The notes: generated from the letters alone by a model not told the origin. A stretch of DNA of 64,000 bases from Pseudomonas sp. URMO17WK12:I11 (GCF_007677725.1 NZ_VEDF01000008.1:1-64000); one strand, 5' to 3'; shown: positions 51,315 through 60,887, numbered from the stretch's first letter. A program made the numbers and translations.

Positions 51315-53210
51315 TTACAGGCCGAGCCTGGTCATCCGCGCGGTGACGGCCGCTTCGATGCCGGCCGCGTCCAGCCCGCACTCGGCGAGCATCTGCGCAG
51401 GCTTGGCGTGCTCGACGTAGAGATCGGGCAAGCCCAGGTGCAGCAGCGGCTTGACCACTGCATGATGGGCCAGGCATTCGCCGACGGCAGCGCCAGCACC
51501 GCCCATGATGCTGTTTTCTTCGATGGTCACCAGCAAGTCATGCTCGGCAGCCACCTGCAGCACCAGGGCCTCGTCCAGTGGCTTGACGAAACGCATGTCG
51601 ACCACCGTCGCATTGAGGCGCTCGGCCACCTGCAGCGCCTCGGCCAGTTGCACGCCGAACACCAGCAAGGCGACCTTTTCGCCCTGGCGGCGCACCACGC
51701 CCTTGCCGATTTCAAGCGGATCAAGGTCGCCGCTGATCGGAGCGTTGGGCCCGGTACCGCGCGGATAGCGCACGGCAGCCGGACCGTTGTAGTGGTGGCC
51801 GGTGCTGAGCATCTTGCGCAGTTCGTTCTCGTCGCTCGGCGTCATCACCAGCATGCCGGGGATGCAGCGCAGGTACGACAGATCGTAGCTGCCGGCGTGG
51901 GTCGGACCGTCTTCGCCGACCAGGCCCGCGCGGTCGATGGCGAACAGCACATCGAGGTTCTGCACGGCGACGTCGTGGATCAGCTGATCATAGGCACGCT
52001 GCAGGAAGGTCGAGTAGATCGCCACCACCGGCTTGCTGCCTTCGCAGGCCATGCCCGCTGCCAGCGTGACCGCATGCTGCTCGGCAATCGCCACATCGAA
52101 ATAGCGCTCCGGGTAGCGCTCGCTGAACGCAACCAGGTCAGAGCCTTCCTTCATCGCCGGGGTGATGCCGACCAGGCGGTTGTCGGCAGCCGCCATGTCG
52201 CACAGCCACTGACCGAACACCGCCGAATACTTCGGCCCGCTGACGGCCTTGGGCACCACCGGTTTATCCACAGGCTCGAGCTTGGTGATGGCGTGGTAGC
52301 CGATCGGGTCGATTTCGGCCGGGGCGAAACCCTTGCCCTTTTTGGTCACCACGTGCAGGAACTGCGGGCCCTTGAGGTCACGCATGTTGCGCAGGGTAGC
52401 GATCATGGTCGGCAGGTCGTGGCCGTCGATCGGGCCGATGTAGTTCCAGCCCAGCTCTTCGAACAGCGTGCCTGGCACCAGCATGCCCTTGGCGTATTCC
52501 TCGGTGCGACGGGCGATTTCCCAGGCGCCCGGCAAACGCGACAGGACCTTCTTGCTGCCCTCGCGCATGCTCGCGTAGGTACGGCTGGAGAGGATCTTGG
52601 CCAGGTAATTGGACAGCCCGCCGACGTTGCGCGAAATCGACATGTCGTTGTCGTTGAGGATCACCAGCATGTCGGCGTTGACTTCCTGGGCGTGGTTCAA
52701 CGCCTCGAAGGCCATGCCGGCGGTCAGCGCACCGTCACCGATCACCGCGATCGACTTGCGCGCGCTGTTCTGCAAGCGGGCGGCGATGGCCATGCCCAGG
52801 GCGGCGCTGATCGAGGTGCTGGAGTGACCGACGCCAAAGGTGTCGTACTCGCTTTCGCTGCGGCGCGGGAAGGCGGCGACACCGTCCTTCTGGCGCAGGC
52901 TGAGCATGCGCTCGCGGCGGCCGGTGAGGATCTTGTGCGGATAGGCCTGGTGGCCCACGTCCCACACCAGCCGGTCGTCGGGGGTGTCGAAGACATAGTG
53001 CAGGGCGATCGTCAGCTCGATGACGCCCAGGCCTGCACCGAAATGCCCACCGGTTTGTCCGACGGTGTAGAGCAATTCCTGGCGCAACTCGTCGGCCAGG
53101 TTCTCCAGGTCGGCTTCGGCCAGCCGGCGCAGGCCGGCAGGCGTGTCAGCGCGGTCGAGCAACGGCGTGACCGGGCGTTCGCGGGGGATCTCTTGAAACG
53201 TCGTGGGCAT
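51315..53210 (-). CDS. dxs: 1-deoxy-D-xylulose-5-phosphate synthase
   Basis: A 631-residue TPP enzyme for the first step of the MEP isoprenoid pathway. The TPP motif is GDGALTAGMAFEALNHA...NDNDMS; the conserved His is in GVGHSSTSISAALG, and HAGSYDLSYLRCIPGM is typical. ATG 53210 (MPTTFQEIPRERP) is used; the open frame runs 36 codons further. It is 107 bp downstream of ispA, on the same strand. Confidence 0.97.
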   Translation of the reverse strand: MPTTFQEIPRERPVTPLLDRADTPAGLRRLAEADLENLADELRQELLYTVGQTGGHFGAGLGVIELTIALHYVFDTPDDRLVWDVGHQAYPHKILTGRRERMLSLRQKDGVAAFPRRSESEYDTFGVGHSSTSISAALGMAIAARLQNSARKSIAVIGDGALTAGMAFEALNHAQEVNADMLVILNDNDMSISRNVGGLSNYLAKILSSRTYASMREGSKKVLSRLPGAWEIARRTEEYAKGMLVPGTLFEELGWNYIGPIDGHDLPTMIATLRNMRDLKGPQFLHVVTKKGKGFAPAEIDPIGYHAITKLEPVDKPVVPKAVSGPKYSAVFGQWLCDMAAADNRLVGITPAMKEGSDLVAFSERYPERYFDVAIAEQHAVTLAAGMACEGSKPVVAIYSTFLQRAYDQLIHDVAVQNLDVLFAIDRAGLVGEDGPTHAGSYDLSYLRCIPGMLVMTPSDENELRKMLSTGHHYNGPAAVRYPRGTGPNAPISGDLDPLEIGKGVVRRQGEKVALLVFGVQLAEALQVAERLNATVVDMRFVKPLDEALVLQVAAEHDLLVTIEENSIMGGAGAAVGECLAHHAVVKPLLHLGLPDLYVEHAKPAQMLAECGLDAAGIEAAVTARMTRLGL

Positions 53211-53317
53211 CAGGCGAGTCGTTATAGGTGTGTTGAGACGCGGCAGTTTACCCCATTGTAGGAAAGACTGCCCATTCATGCGGGTGGTGCGTGCGGCCGT
53301 CAGCTGGCCGCAGCCCA

Positions 53318-54205
53318 TCAGTGGCGGCGTTCGACGATATAACGCGCCAGCGCGCGCAATGGCTCGGCCTGCTCGCCGAACCCTTGTAATGCGACCAGCG
53401 CCTGGTCGCGCAGTTCGATCGCATAGGCCTTGGCTGCTGGCAGGCCAAGCAGCGCCGGGTAGGTCGGTTTGTCGCGGGCGATGTCGGCGCCTTGGCGCTT
53501 GCCCAGGGTGGCGGTGTCGCTTTCGACATCGAGGATGTCATCCTGCACCTGGAAGGCAAGGCCCACGGCCTGGGCATAGCATTGCAGGGCATCCAGCTCG
53601 GCCTGTTCGGCGCGCGCGCTGGCCAGGGCGCCCAGGCGCACGCTGGCCTCGATCAGGGCACCGGTCTTGTGCCGGTGCATGAACGCCAGTGCTTGCTGGT
53701 CCAGCTTCTGGCCCACCGAACCAAGGTCGATGGCCTGCCCGCCGACCATGCCAGCGGGACCCGCTGCCTTGGCCAGGGCCTGGACCATGCTCAGGCGGAT
53801 ACCGTCGGCCTGGGGGCTCAGGCGCGGGTCGAGCAGGGCGCTGAAGGCCAGGCTCTGCAAGCCGTCGCCTGCGAGAATGGCGCAGGCTTCGTCGAAGGCT
53901 TTGTGCGTGGTGGGCTGGCCGCGCCGCAGATCATCGTCGTCCATCGCCGGCAGGTCGTCATGCACCAGCGAATAGGCATGGATCAGCTCCACAGCGCAGG
54001 CCGCGCCGTTGGCCTGCTCGGCAGGCGCGCCAAGGGCTTCGCATGCCGCGTAGGCCAGCAGGGGGCGCACGCGCTTGCCGCCGTTCATCACGCTGTAGCG
54101 CATGGCGGCGTACAGCCGTTCGAGTTCCGTGGAAGGGGCGCTGAACAGAGCCTCGAGGGCAGCGTCGACACGTGCCTGGCAGCTGGCCTGGTAGGCTGCG
54201 ATCAT
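53318..54205 (-). CDS. ispA: Farnesyl diphosphate synthase (geranyltranstransferase)
   Basis: A 295-residue prenyl synthase with the two Asp-rich motifs HDDLPAMDDDDLRRG (about 82-96) and QVQDDILDVE (~225). It makes FPP for quinones and cell-wall lipid carriers. ATG 54205 overlaps the xseB stop (4 bp). The xseB-ispA-dxs operon is a standard arrangement. Confidence 0.97.
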   Translation of the reverse strand: MIAAYQASCQARVDAALEALFSAPSTELERLYAAMRYSVMNGGKRVRPLLAYAACEALGAPAEQANGAACAVELIHAYSLVHDDLPAMDDDDLRRGQPTTHKAFDEACAILAGDGLQSLAFSALLDPRLSPQADGIRLSMVQALAKAAGPAGMVGGQAIDLGSVGQKLDQQALAFMHRHKTGALIEASVRLGALASARAEQAELDALQCYAQAVGLAFQVQDDILDVESDTATLGKRQGADIARDKPTYPALLGLPAAKAYAIELRDQALVALQGFGEQAEPLRALARYIVERRH

Positions 54206-54444
54206 GCTTCTGGCTCCGCATCGAACGGCTGCGCCGCCAGCTCGCCGTCACGCTCGAGCAAGATCTGCACTTTCTGTTCGGCCTGGGCCAGGGCGCCCTG
54301 GCAGTCACGGGTCAGGGCGATGCCTTGCTCGAAGGCGGCCAGCGAGTCTTCCAGCGACAACTCGCCGTTCTCCAGGCGCTCGACCAGTGCTTGCAGCTCG
54401 GCGAGGGATTGTTCGAAATCGATGGAGGCTTTTTTGCGGGCCAT
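54202..54444 (-). CDS. xseB: Exodeoxyribonuclease VII small subunit
   Basis: An 80-residue helical protein (MARKKASIDFEQSLAELQALVERLENGELSLEDSLAAFEQGI) that regulates the XseA nuclease, whose gene is not in the window. It is first in the operon with ispA and dxs. Confidence 0.96.
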   Translation of the reverse strand: MARKKASIDFEQSLAELQALVERLENGELSLEDSLAAFEQGIALTRDCQGALAQAEQKVQILLERDGELAAQPFDAEPEA

Positions 54445-54551
54445 GGCGACGCTCTCGGTAGCGGGTCGGAACCGCGCGACGTTAGCAGAGCAGGGCTAGG
54501 GGAGCAAACTTCCGGCAGCGTGAGGCCGCCAGGCGGCCCCCGTGCTATGGC

Positions 54552-55202
54552 TCAGGCGGGCTCGGCTTGCAGCTCCAGCATGGCTTGCCGGCAACCTGCC
54601 AACTCCTCGATGGTCAGCACCGGCAGGTTGTATTGGCGCGCGTAGACCGCCACCTGCTCACCGCGGGCCATGCTGCCATCGGGGTTCATCAGCTCGCACA
54701 GCACCGCCGCAGGCCGCAGCCCGGCAAGCAGCGCCAGGTCAACCGAGCCTTCGGTATGGCCGCGACGGGTCAACACGCCGCCATCGCGTGCCCGCAACGG
54801 AAACACATGGCCCGGGCTGACGATATGCCGCTGCTCGGCCGTGGAGCGCAGCGCCGCTTCGATGGTGGTGATGCGGTCCTGGGCGCTGACACCGGTGCTC
54901 ACGCCCTCGGCGGCCTCGATGCTGACGGTGAAACCGGTGCCGTGACGTGCCTGGTTGTTGGGCACCATCGGCGCCAGTTGCAGCGCATCGACGCTAGCTT
55001 CATCCAGGCACAGACAGACGATGCCGCTGCAATCGCGGATCATCATGGCCATGGTTTGCAATGACAGGTTCTGCGCGGCGGCGACGATGTCGGCTTCGTC
55101 CTCGCGGTCGTCATCGTCGAGCAGCAGCACCGGGCGCCCGGCCTGGAAGGCAGCGATGGCGGTGAAGACATTGGGGAATCGTTGTTGCAGCAAAGGGGAC
55201 AT
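54552..55202 (-). CDS. ribB: 3,4-dihydroxy-2-butanone 4-phosphate synthase (stand-alone)
   Basis: A 216-residue monofunctional DHBP synthase: LLLDDDDREDEADIVAAAQ near the N-terminus and RRGHTEGSVDLALLAGL. It duplicates the N-terminal function of RibBX. Unlike the main rib cluster it sits behind an FMN riboswitch (55290-55420), so it is the copy shut off by FMN. ATG 55202 follows GAGGAGCG. Confidence 0.96.
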   Translation of the reverse strand: MSPLLQQRFPNVFTAIAAFQAGRPVLLLDDDDREDEADIVAAAQNLSLQTMAMMIRDCSGIVCLCLDEASVDALQLAPMVPNNQARHGTGFTVSIEAAEGVSTGVSAQDRITTIEAALRSTAEQRHIVSPGHVFPLRARDGGVLTRRGHTEGSVDLALLAGLRPAAVLCELMNPDGSMARGEQVAVYARQYNLPVLTIEELAGCRQAMLELQAEPA

Positions 55203-55257
55203 GAAACGCTCCTCGGGATAGGTCGATGAACGTCTCGGGGCGAACCAAACGCGCGCG

Positions 55258-55281
55258 CAGGGGCGCCCGAAACGGCCCCTG
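55258..55281 (-). promoter_or_regulatory. Hairpin after the FMN riboswitch (expression platform)
   Basis: CAGGGGC and GCCCCTG pair with a 10-nt loop just after the aptamer on the minus strand. No strong T-run follows, so it may switch translation or premature termination. Confidence 0.5.
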
Positions 55282-55289
55282 CCTGACGC

Positions 55290-55420
55290 CTTCTTTCATC
55301 CGGACTATGACCGTCGGCTCTGGAGTCGCACCAGATCTGCTGACCCCCGGCATGGCCGGGGCGCTCGCGGGCTCATCTTTCGATTTACCGCCGGTGGGGA
55401 CTTTCACCCCGCCCTGAAGA
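55290..55420 (-). promoter_or_regulatory. FMN riboswitch (RFN element)
   Basis: On the minus strand the conserved RFN pieces occur in order: GGGGTGAAAGTCCCCACCGG, CGGTAAATC, AGCCCGCGAGC, GATCTGGTGCGACTCC, AGAGCCGACGGT, and GGATGAAAGAAGG. The 304-bp gap between ribB and the esterase gene holds this element and little else. FMN binding lowers ribB expression in related bacteria. Confidence 0.95.
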
Positions 55421-55506
55421 CCGCGCCAGCATAACCCACTGCGCAGGGCCGCTGGCAAGCCCGCAGGCTAAGACTTTCGGCGTAACAGCCGCCGTGAGCG
55501 CCAGGC

Positions 55507-56397
55507 TCAGCGTGAAGCCTCGCGCAGCACCTGGGCAAGCGACGCCGGCAGCATCGGCCCGTGGCCCAGCCCTTGAAAGCGCACGAAACGCAGCTTCAGG
55601 CCCGACACCTGAGCGAGCTGCGCGAGCAGTTCTTGCGCCGCTTGGCCGGCATCGGCGCGCACCGCGCCATGCGGGCTGGCCGGCTCCTCGCTGCCGCGCA
55701 TCAGCAGCAGCCGCACGCGGCGAGGGCCCAGGCGCTGTTGCAGCCCGTGCGCCTCGGCCATGATCGCGCCGTCGTTCCACCACAGCGATGGGCTGGCCGC
55801 TGCGTAATCACTGAATGCATCCGGGCGGGTGAACAGCGCATGCAGCACGGCCAGCCCGCCGTACGAGTGGCCCCACAAGGTTTGCCGATGCGGGTCGATC
55901 GGCACCCGCTGCGCCAGCAACGGGCGCATTTTTGTGGTCAGCAGATCGAGAAACGCGTCCACGCCACCGCTGGGCTGGCCGCTCAGTGGGTCGCGTTGTT
56001 CGGCCCGACCTGGCAATGCCGGGGTGTAGTCCAGGGTCCGACCGGCGCGCTCGATGCGCTGCTCGGTCTGGTAACCGACCGCCACCAGCAGCGGCGCCTG
56101 GCCGTCGGCAAGGGCACGTAGTTGCTGGCTGTTCAATGCACTCAGCGCCGCGTTGCCGTCGAGCATCCACAGTACCGGGTAGCCGCTGGCAGGCGCTGGA
56201 CGCTTGGGTTGGCCAATCCACAGGCGGTAGTGGCGCTGGCCATCGGCAGCGTCCAGGTCCAGGTGGCTGAAGGCATAGGCCAGGTCATGGCGCTGCAACA
56301 GCGCAGTGTCCATCTTCTGCTGACGATCCGGCTGCGCCAGCGCCAGGGGCGAGATCAGCGCCAGGGTCAGCAGCGCGGCCAGGGTGGTCTTGCTCAT
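55507..56397 (-). CDS. Alpha/beta-hydrolase esterase (siderophore-esterase-like)
   Basis: A 296-residue secreted hydrolase with signal MSKTTLAALLTLALISPLALA. The nucleophile elbow is GHSYGG (near residue 158), and the WGHSYGGLAVLHALF context is that of Fes/IroE/PfeE-type esterases. It may release iron from an imported catechol siderophore. It is downstream of the two-component genes in the same direction, a possible operon. ATG 56397 is preferred to the Met eight codons earlier. Confidence 0.78.
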   Translation of the reverse strand: MSKTTLAALLTLALISPLALAQPDRQQKMDTALLQRHDLAYAFSHLDLDAADGQRHYRLWIGQPKRPAPASGYPVLWMLDGNAALSALNSQQLRALADGQAPLLVAVGYQTEQRIERAGRTLDYTPALPGRAEQRDPLSGQPSGGVDAFLDLLTTKMRPLLAQRVPIDPHRQTLWGHSYGGLAVLHALFTRPDAFSDYAAASPSLWWNDGAIMAEAHGLQQRLGPRRVRLLLMRGSEEPASPHGAVRADAGQAAQELLAQLAQVSGLKLRFVRFQGLGHGPMLPASLAQVLREASR

Positions 56398-56481
56398 CGA
56401 AACTCTCTTCAAGCGGGGCATCAGGACTGGGCGTCACGGTAGGGCCTGATGATAGCCAGCCCCGGCAGGCGGTAAAGCGCC

Positions 56482-57828
56482 TTAACTTTCTAAACCTTGC
56501 CCGGCGCCAGGCAACACCAGGTGCAGACGCAAGCCGGGATTGCCATTGCTGGCCCATAGCCGGCCACCTTGCAGGGTAATCGCCCGGCGTGCGATGGCCA
56601 GGCCCAGGCCGAAGCCGGTGCCGCTGCCTGACAAGCGCTGGTAGGGTTCGAAGATGCGCTCCAGGTCTGCCTCGGGCACGCCAGGGCCCTGGTCGCTCAG
56701 ACACAGGTGCCAGCAGTCGCCCTCACGCCAGCCGTCGAGGCACACCGTGCCTGCTGGCGGTGAATGACGAATGGCATTGCGCATCAGGTTTTCCAGCGCG
56801 TGTGCCAGGCTATCCAGGTGCGCCTGTACCTGGCAGTCGCTGTCCAGCGAGCAGGGTAGGCGCGCGCGATCCCAGCCACTTTCGAAACAGACGTCCTGGC
56901 ACAACGCTTCCCACACCGAGAGCACCGGCACCGGCTCAGTGGTCAGCTGTGGCTGCTCGGTATCCATCCAGGCCAGGTCGAGGGTGTCTTCGAGCAGCTT
57001 CTGCATGTCGTTGACCTCGCGCTCGAGTCGCTCGCGCAGTTGCGCTGGCGGCAGCGCGCTGTCGTGGGCGATGCGCAGGCGGGCCAGCGGGGTACGCAGT
57101 TCATGGGACAAGGTGCGCAACAACAGACGCTGCTGCTCCAGGCTCTGGCGCAAGCGGCAGGCCATGTGCTCGAAGGCCTGGGCCAGTTCGCCCAGCTCAT
57201 CGCGGCGCTCCTGCAAGGGTAGGGCGGGGCTTTGCAGGTCGTCGGCGCGCAACGCATCGGCCCGGTCACGCAGGCGGTTGAGCGGCGCGACCAGCTGCCG
57301 GTAGATCGCCAGGCCCAGCAGCAGGGCCAGCAGGCTCGGCGCAACACCGTGGGTGATGACGTGGGTCCAGGGCGTGAGGCCGGTCGGTAGCAGGCGCTCG
57401 GGCAATTGCATGACCAGGCGGCCGGCTTCAGGGTGCTGAGGAAACTCGATGCTGACGTAGGGCAGTTCGTCCTGCAGACGGCGACTCAGCGGCCAGTCGA
57501 GCTTGCGCATGAAGGTCAGGTGGCTGGCCTCCTCTGCGCTCAGGGGCGTGGTGCCAAGGCTTTGCAGGTGCGCGCCGAGCACCGCTACCCAGGTACCCTC
57601 GGCGTGTTCGAGCCGGCGCCGCAGCGCTTCGACACCGCTTGCGCCGTGTTGCAGCCAGGCCTGTTCGGCCTGCTGCGCATAGCGTGCCAGGTAGTCCTGG
57701 TCGGCTGCCGGCAGAAAGTAGCTGCTGCGCTCCACCGACAGGCCCCAGGTCCAGATCAGCCAGGTCAGCAGCAGGCAGAAACTGACCTGCAACGCGGCCA
57801 GTTTCCACAGCAACGGGTGCCGGCGCAT
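56482..57828 (-). CDS. Sensor histidine kinase (PfeS-like)
   Basis: A 448-residue membrane kinase: N-terminal helix (residues ~10-30), periplasmic sensor to ~150, second helix (~162-180), HAMP (~180-235), phosphoacceptor His242 in LRTLSHELRTPLARL, and an ATPase domain (N-box ENLMRNAIRHS, DQGPGVP, GFGLGLAIARRA). It is related to PfeS, which reports periplasmic enterobactin. It overlaps the regulator gene by one base (shared ATGA). Confidence 0.88.
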   Translation of the reverse strand: MRRHPLLWKLAALQVSFCLLLTWLIWTWGLSVERSSYFLPAADQDYLARYAQQAEQAWLQHGASGVEALRRRLEHAEGTWVAVLGAHLQSLGTTPLSAEEASHLTFMRKLDWPLSRRLQDELPYVSIEFPQHPEAGRLVMQLPERLLPTGLTPWTHVITHGVAPSLLALLLGLAIYRQLVAPLNRLRDRADALRADDLQSPALPLQERRDELGELAQAFEHMACRLRQSLEQQRLLLRTLSHELRTPLARLRIAHDSALPPAQLRERLEREVNDMQKLLEDTLDLAWMDTEQPQLTTEPVPVLSVWEALCQDVCFESGWDRARLPCSLDSDCQVQAHLDSLAHALENLMRNAIRHSPPAGTVCLDGWREGDCWHLCLSDQGPGVPEADLERIFEPYQRLSGSGTGFGLGLAIARRAITLQGGRLWASNGNPGLRLHLVLPGAGQGLES

Positions 57829-58520
57829 CAGCTGCGTTGCGGGTCGAGCAGCACATAGCCCTGACCGCGCACCGCCTGGATCTGCACATGCTGGGCGGCA
57901 ATCTCGGCCAGCTTGCGGCGCAGGTTGCAGACGTGCACATCCAGGCCACGGTCAAGCCGGGTATAGGCTCGATGCAGCACGGTCTGGTAGAGAAACGGCT
58001 TGCTCAGCGCCTCGCCTGCATGCGCGCTGAGCGTAGCCAGCAAGCGAAACTCGGAGGCGGTCAGGCCAGCAGCTTGGCCTTGGTAGATCACGTCCTGCAG
58101 ATCCTGCTCGAACAGCAGCGAGCCGCCGCTATTCGGCGCCGGGGTGGCATGGCCAAAGGCAGCCCGGCGCAACAGGGCGTCGACGCGCGCGTCCAGCTCA
58201 GCCAGGCTGAACGGCTTGGGCAGGTAATCGTCAGCCCCCCGGGTGAAGCCGCTGATGCGGTCCTGCTCGGCACCCAGTGCCGACATCAACATCACCGGCA
58301 CAGCCTGTTGGCAGCGCAGCTCCTCGAGCACGCTGAGGCCATCGATGCCCGGCAACATGATGTCCAACAGCACCAGGTCGAAGCGCTCGCGCTGCACCGC
58401 GCTTCGCGCCGATGGGCCATCGGCACAGGCGGTGACCTTGAAGCCACGGCTGTGAAAATGACGCTGCAGATCCTCGAGCAGGCGTGGATCGTCTTCGGCG
58501 AGCAGGAGCGAAGTGGCCAT
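57828..58520 (-). CDS. OmpR-family response regulator (PfeR-like)
   Basis: A 230-residue regulator with the acidic pocket EDD (9-11), phosphoacceptor Asp53 in LLDIMLPGIDG and the receiver Lys in LPKPFS. The C-terminal winged helix (LTASEFRLLATLSAHAGEAL) binds DNA. It is divergent from the TonB receptor gene, 189 bp apart, so it likely activates that gene. A Fur-like site lies 9 bp before its start. Confidence 0.9.
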   Translation of the reverse strand: MATSLLLAEDDPRLLEDLQRHFHSRGFKVTACADGPSARSAVQRERFDLVLLDIMLPGIDGLSVLEELRCQQAVPVMLMSALGAEQDRISGFTRGADDYLPKPFSLAELDARVDALLRRAAFGHATPAPNSGGSLLFEQDLQDVIYQGQAAGLTASEFRLLATLSAHAGEALSKPFLYQTVLHRAYTRLDRGLDVHVCNLRRKLAEIAAQHVQIQAVRGQGYVLLDPQRS

Positions 58521-58528
58521 GGTTTTCT

Positions 58529-58547
58529 AATGAGAATTCATATCAGT
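58529..58547 (-). promoter_or_regulatory. Candidate Fur box before the two-component genes
   Basis: TGAGAAT-T-CATATCA (58531-58545) matches the 7-1-7 Fur pattern TGATAAT-N-ATTATCA at 11 of 14 positions. It lies 9-27 bp upstream of the regulator start. Confidence 0.5.
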
Positions 58548-58673
58548 TGGCAATCATCCCACCGCGCAGCAGGCAGGGCAATGCTGCTGGCGCACGGCTA
58601 TGTGTTAAGAAGGTTAATCCAGCTGCGCCCCGGACAGCGGTCCGGTATGGTTCGCAAAAAGCAACTTGTTTCG

Positions 58674-58696
58674 TTTGCGATTCAATATCATTTGCG
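58674..58696 (+). promoter_or_regulatory. Candidate Fur box before the TonB receptor
   Basis: On the minus strand TGATATT-G-AATCGCA matches the Fur 7-1-7 pattern at 10 of 14 positions. It lies about 14-36 bp before the receptor ATG. Two Fur-like sites in one divergent region strengthen the case. Confidence 0.4.
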
Positions 58697-58709
58697 CGAA
58701 GGGTGCGTC

Positions 58710-60887
58710 ATGAGCGGTGTTAAACGTTGGGGAAGCCCGCGACGGGTTCGGGGCTGGCTGGTGCTGGGGCTGCTGGCGCCGTTTTCATTATCGGCGCTGG
58801 CGCAGGGCGTGGCAGAGCAGGCGACAGCCGGGGAGGTGACGCTGGATTTGCCGGCACTGACCATCGACGGCAACCGGCTGTACGACATGCTGCCCTCGGA
58901 GCAGACCGGCGGTTACAGCGTCGATGCGGCCACGGTGGGCACCAAGACCCCTGCGGCGCTCAAGGACATCCCGCAGTCGATCACGGTGTACACCCAGGAT
59001 TACCTCAAGGACCGCCAGTTCGTGCACCTCGATGACCTGGCCAAGTACACCGCCGGCCTGCGTACCCTGACCAACGACAGTGGGCGCTCGTCGATCTATG
59101 CGCGCGGCTACGAATACAGTGAATTCAACATCGACGGGTTACCGGCACCCATGGCCAGCATCTTCGGCACCGTGCCCTCGCTGGCGGCGTTCGACCGCGT
59201 GGAGATCATGCGTGGCCCGGCTGGCCTGTTCAGCAGCACCAGTGAGCTGGGCGGTATCGTCAATATGGTACGCAAACGCCCGACCGCTGAATTCCAGGGC
59301 CATGTCGAAGGCAGCTACGGAACCTGGGACACCAACCACCAGGCGCTCGACCTGAGCGGCCCGCTGGACGATGGCGGCCGGGTGCGCGGGCGCTTCGTCG
59401 CCTCGCGAGACGACACCAATGGCGAGGTGGACTACAACGCCAACACCAGCGAAAGCTACTACGGCGCGCTGGACATCGACCTGGACGACGCCACCCAGTT
59501 GTCACTCGGCCTGATCCACGAGGTCAAGAACATCACCCCGCATAACGGCTATCCGGCGACGCTGTCCGGCGAGGTGCCCGACTTCAGTCATTCGCGCTTC
59601 CTCGGCGCCGACTGGAACTACTTCGATGGCAAGACCACCGACCTGGTCGCCGAATTGACCCACCGTTTCGACAACGGTGGCTACGGGCGCGTCGCCGCGC
59701 GCGGCTCGCATCGCGAAACCGACTACCTGTATGCCTTCACCGCGACCAACGCCACGACTGGCGCCAATTCCGAGCGCGCCAGCGCCCGTGATTTCACCCA
59801 GGACACCTACTCCCTGGATGCCAGCTACAGCCAGCCATTCGAAGCGTTCGGCCAGGTCAGCGAGTTCGTGGTCGGGAGCGACTACAAGAACTACGACACC
59901 GAGTACCTCAACGGCACCAGCAACCTTGGGGCGATCGACGTCAACACTTATTCGCCGCAGCGCTTCGCCAAGCCGGCGCCGAATTACAGCACCGAAACCG
60001 GCATGCAGGAAGAAGAGTACGGGCTCTACTCGAAAGTCACCCTGCGTCCGGTCGAGCGTCTGGCGCTGATTGCCGGCGGGCGCTTCAGCTGGTACCGCGG
60101 CGACTTCTACACCACCACCCTGCGCAGCGGCGCGACCGTGAACGATGACAAGCGCGTCGATGGTCGCTTCACGCCCTACGGCGGCGTGGTCTACGACTTG
60201 ACCGACAACCATGCGCTGTACGCCAGCTACTCGCAGGTGTTCACGCCGCAGTCCGATACCGATGCCAGCGGCCGTGTGCTCAAGCCGCGTCAGGGCCAGC
60301 AGTATGAATTCGGCCTCAAGAGCAGCTATTTCGGTGGCGACCTCGACACCCGGCTGTCGCTCTTCCGCCTGACCGACGAAAACCGCGCCAGCACTGACTA
60401 CGATGCCGACGGCGTGGACACCGGTTTCTCGGTTGCCTCGGGCAAGACGCGCGTCAAGGGCGCTGAAATGGAAATCAGCGGCAGGCTTACGGAAAACTGG
60501 GAAGTGCTGGCGGGCTACACCTGGATGCAAACCGAGACAGTCAAGGGGGATGCGCAAACCACCTTCTTCATCATGCCGCGCCACCAGGCCTCGCTGTGGA
60601 GCAAATACACCATCGCCCAGGGTCCGCTGAACGGCCTGGCCATTGGCGGCGGGGTGTCGGCGATGAGCAGCTTCTATTCCGAAAATGGCGGCGTACGCAT
60701 CGATGCGCCGGGTTACGCCACGGTGGACGCAATGCTGTCATACCCGCTGACCGAAAAACTGACGGCGACCTTCAACGTCAACAACCTGTTCGATCGCGAC
60801 TACCTGTCGCGGGTCGGCTCGACCTCGACCTTCAACTTCTACGGGCCTTCGCGCAGCATGCTGGTGGGGGCGCGCTACGACTTCTGA
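58710..60887 (+). CDS. TonB-dependent siderophore receptor
   Basis: A 725-residue outer-membrane receptor. A signal peptide precedes a short mature N-terminus with a TonB-box-like LDLPALTI; the plug begins near KTPAALKDIPQSITVYTQ and the 22-strand barrel ends in the typical YDF. No STN signalling domain is present, so regulation runs through the adjacent two-component system rather than an ECF sigma. The sequence resembles hydroxamate receptors (FhuE group). ATG 58710 is chosen; the frame extends upstream by chance. Confidence 0.9.
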   Translation: MSGVKRWGSPRRVRGWLVLGLLAPFSLSALAQGVAEQATAGEVTLDLPALTIDGNRLYDMLPSEQTGGYSVDAATVGTKTPAALKDIPQSITVYTQDYLKDRQFVHLDDLAKYTAGLRTLTNDSGRSSIYARGYEYSEFNIDGLPAPMASIFGTVPSLAAFDRVEIMRGPAGLFSSTSELGGIVNMVRKRPTAEFQGHVEGSYGTWDTNHQALDLSGPLDDGGRVRGRFVASRDDTNGEVDYNANTSESYYGALDIDLDDATQLSLGLIHEVKNITPHNGYPATLSGEVPDFSHSRFLGADWNYFDGKTTDLVAELTHRFDNGGYGRVAARGSHRETDYLYAFTATNATTGANSERASARDFTQDTYSLDASYSQPFEAFGQVSEFVVGSDYKNYDTEYLNGTSNLGAIDVNTYSPQRFAKPAPNYSTETGMQEEEYGLYSKVTLRPVERLALIAGGRFSWYRGDFYTTTLRSGATVNDDKRVDGRFTPYGGVVYDLTDNHALYASYSQVFTPQSDTDASGRVLKPRQGQQYEFGLKSSYFGGDLDTRLSLFRLTDENRASTDYDADGVDTGFSVASGKTRVKGAEMEISGRLTENWEVLAGYTWMQTETVKGDAQTTFFIMPRHQASLWSKYTIAQGPLNGLAIGGGVSAMSSFYSENGGVRIDAPGYATVDAMLSYPLTEKLTATFNVNNLFDRDYLSRVGSTSTFNFYGPSRSMLVGARYDF

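Noticed and set aside
57837..58709. N-terminal extension of the TonB receptor
   Set aside because: It would run antisense through the response regulator and lacks a signal peptide; ATG 58710 begins a proper signal sequence.
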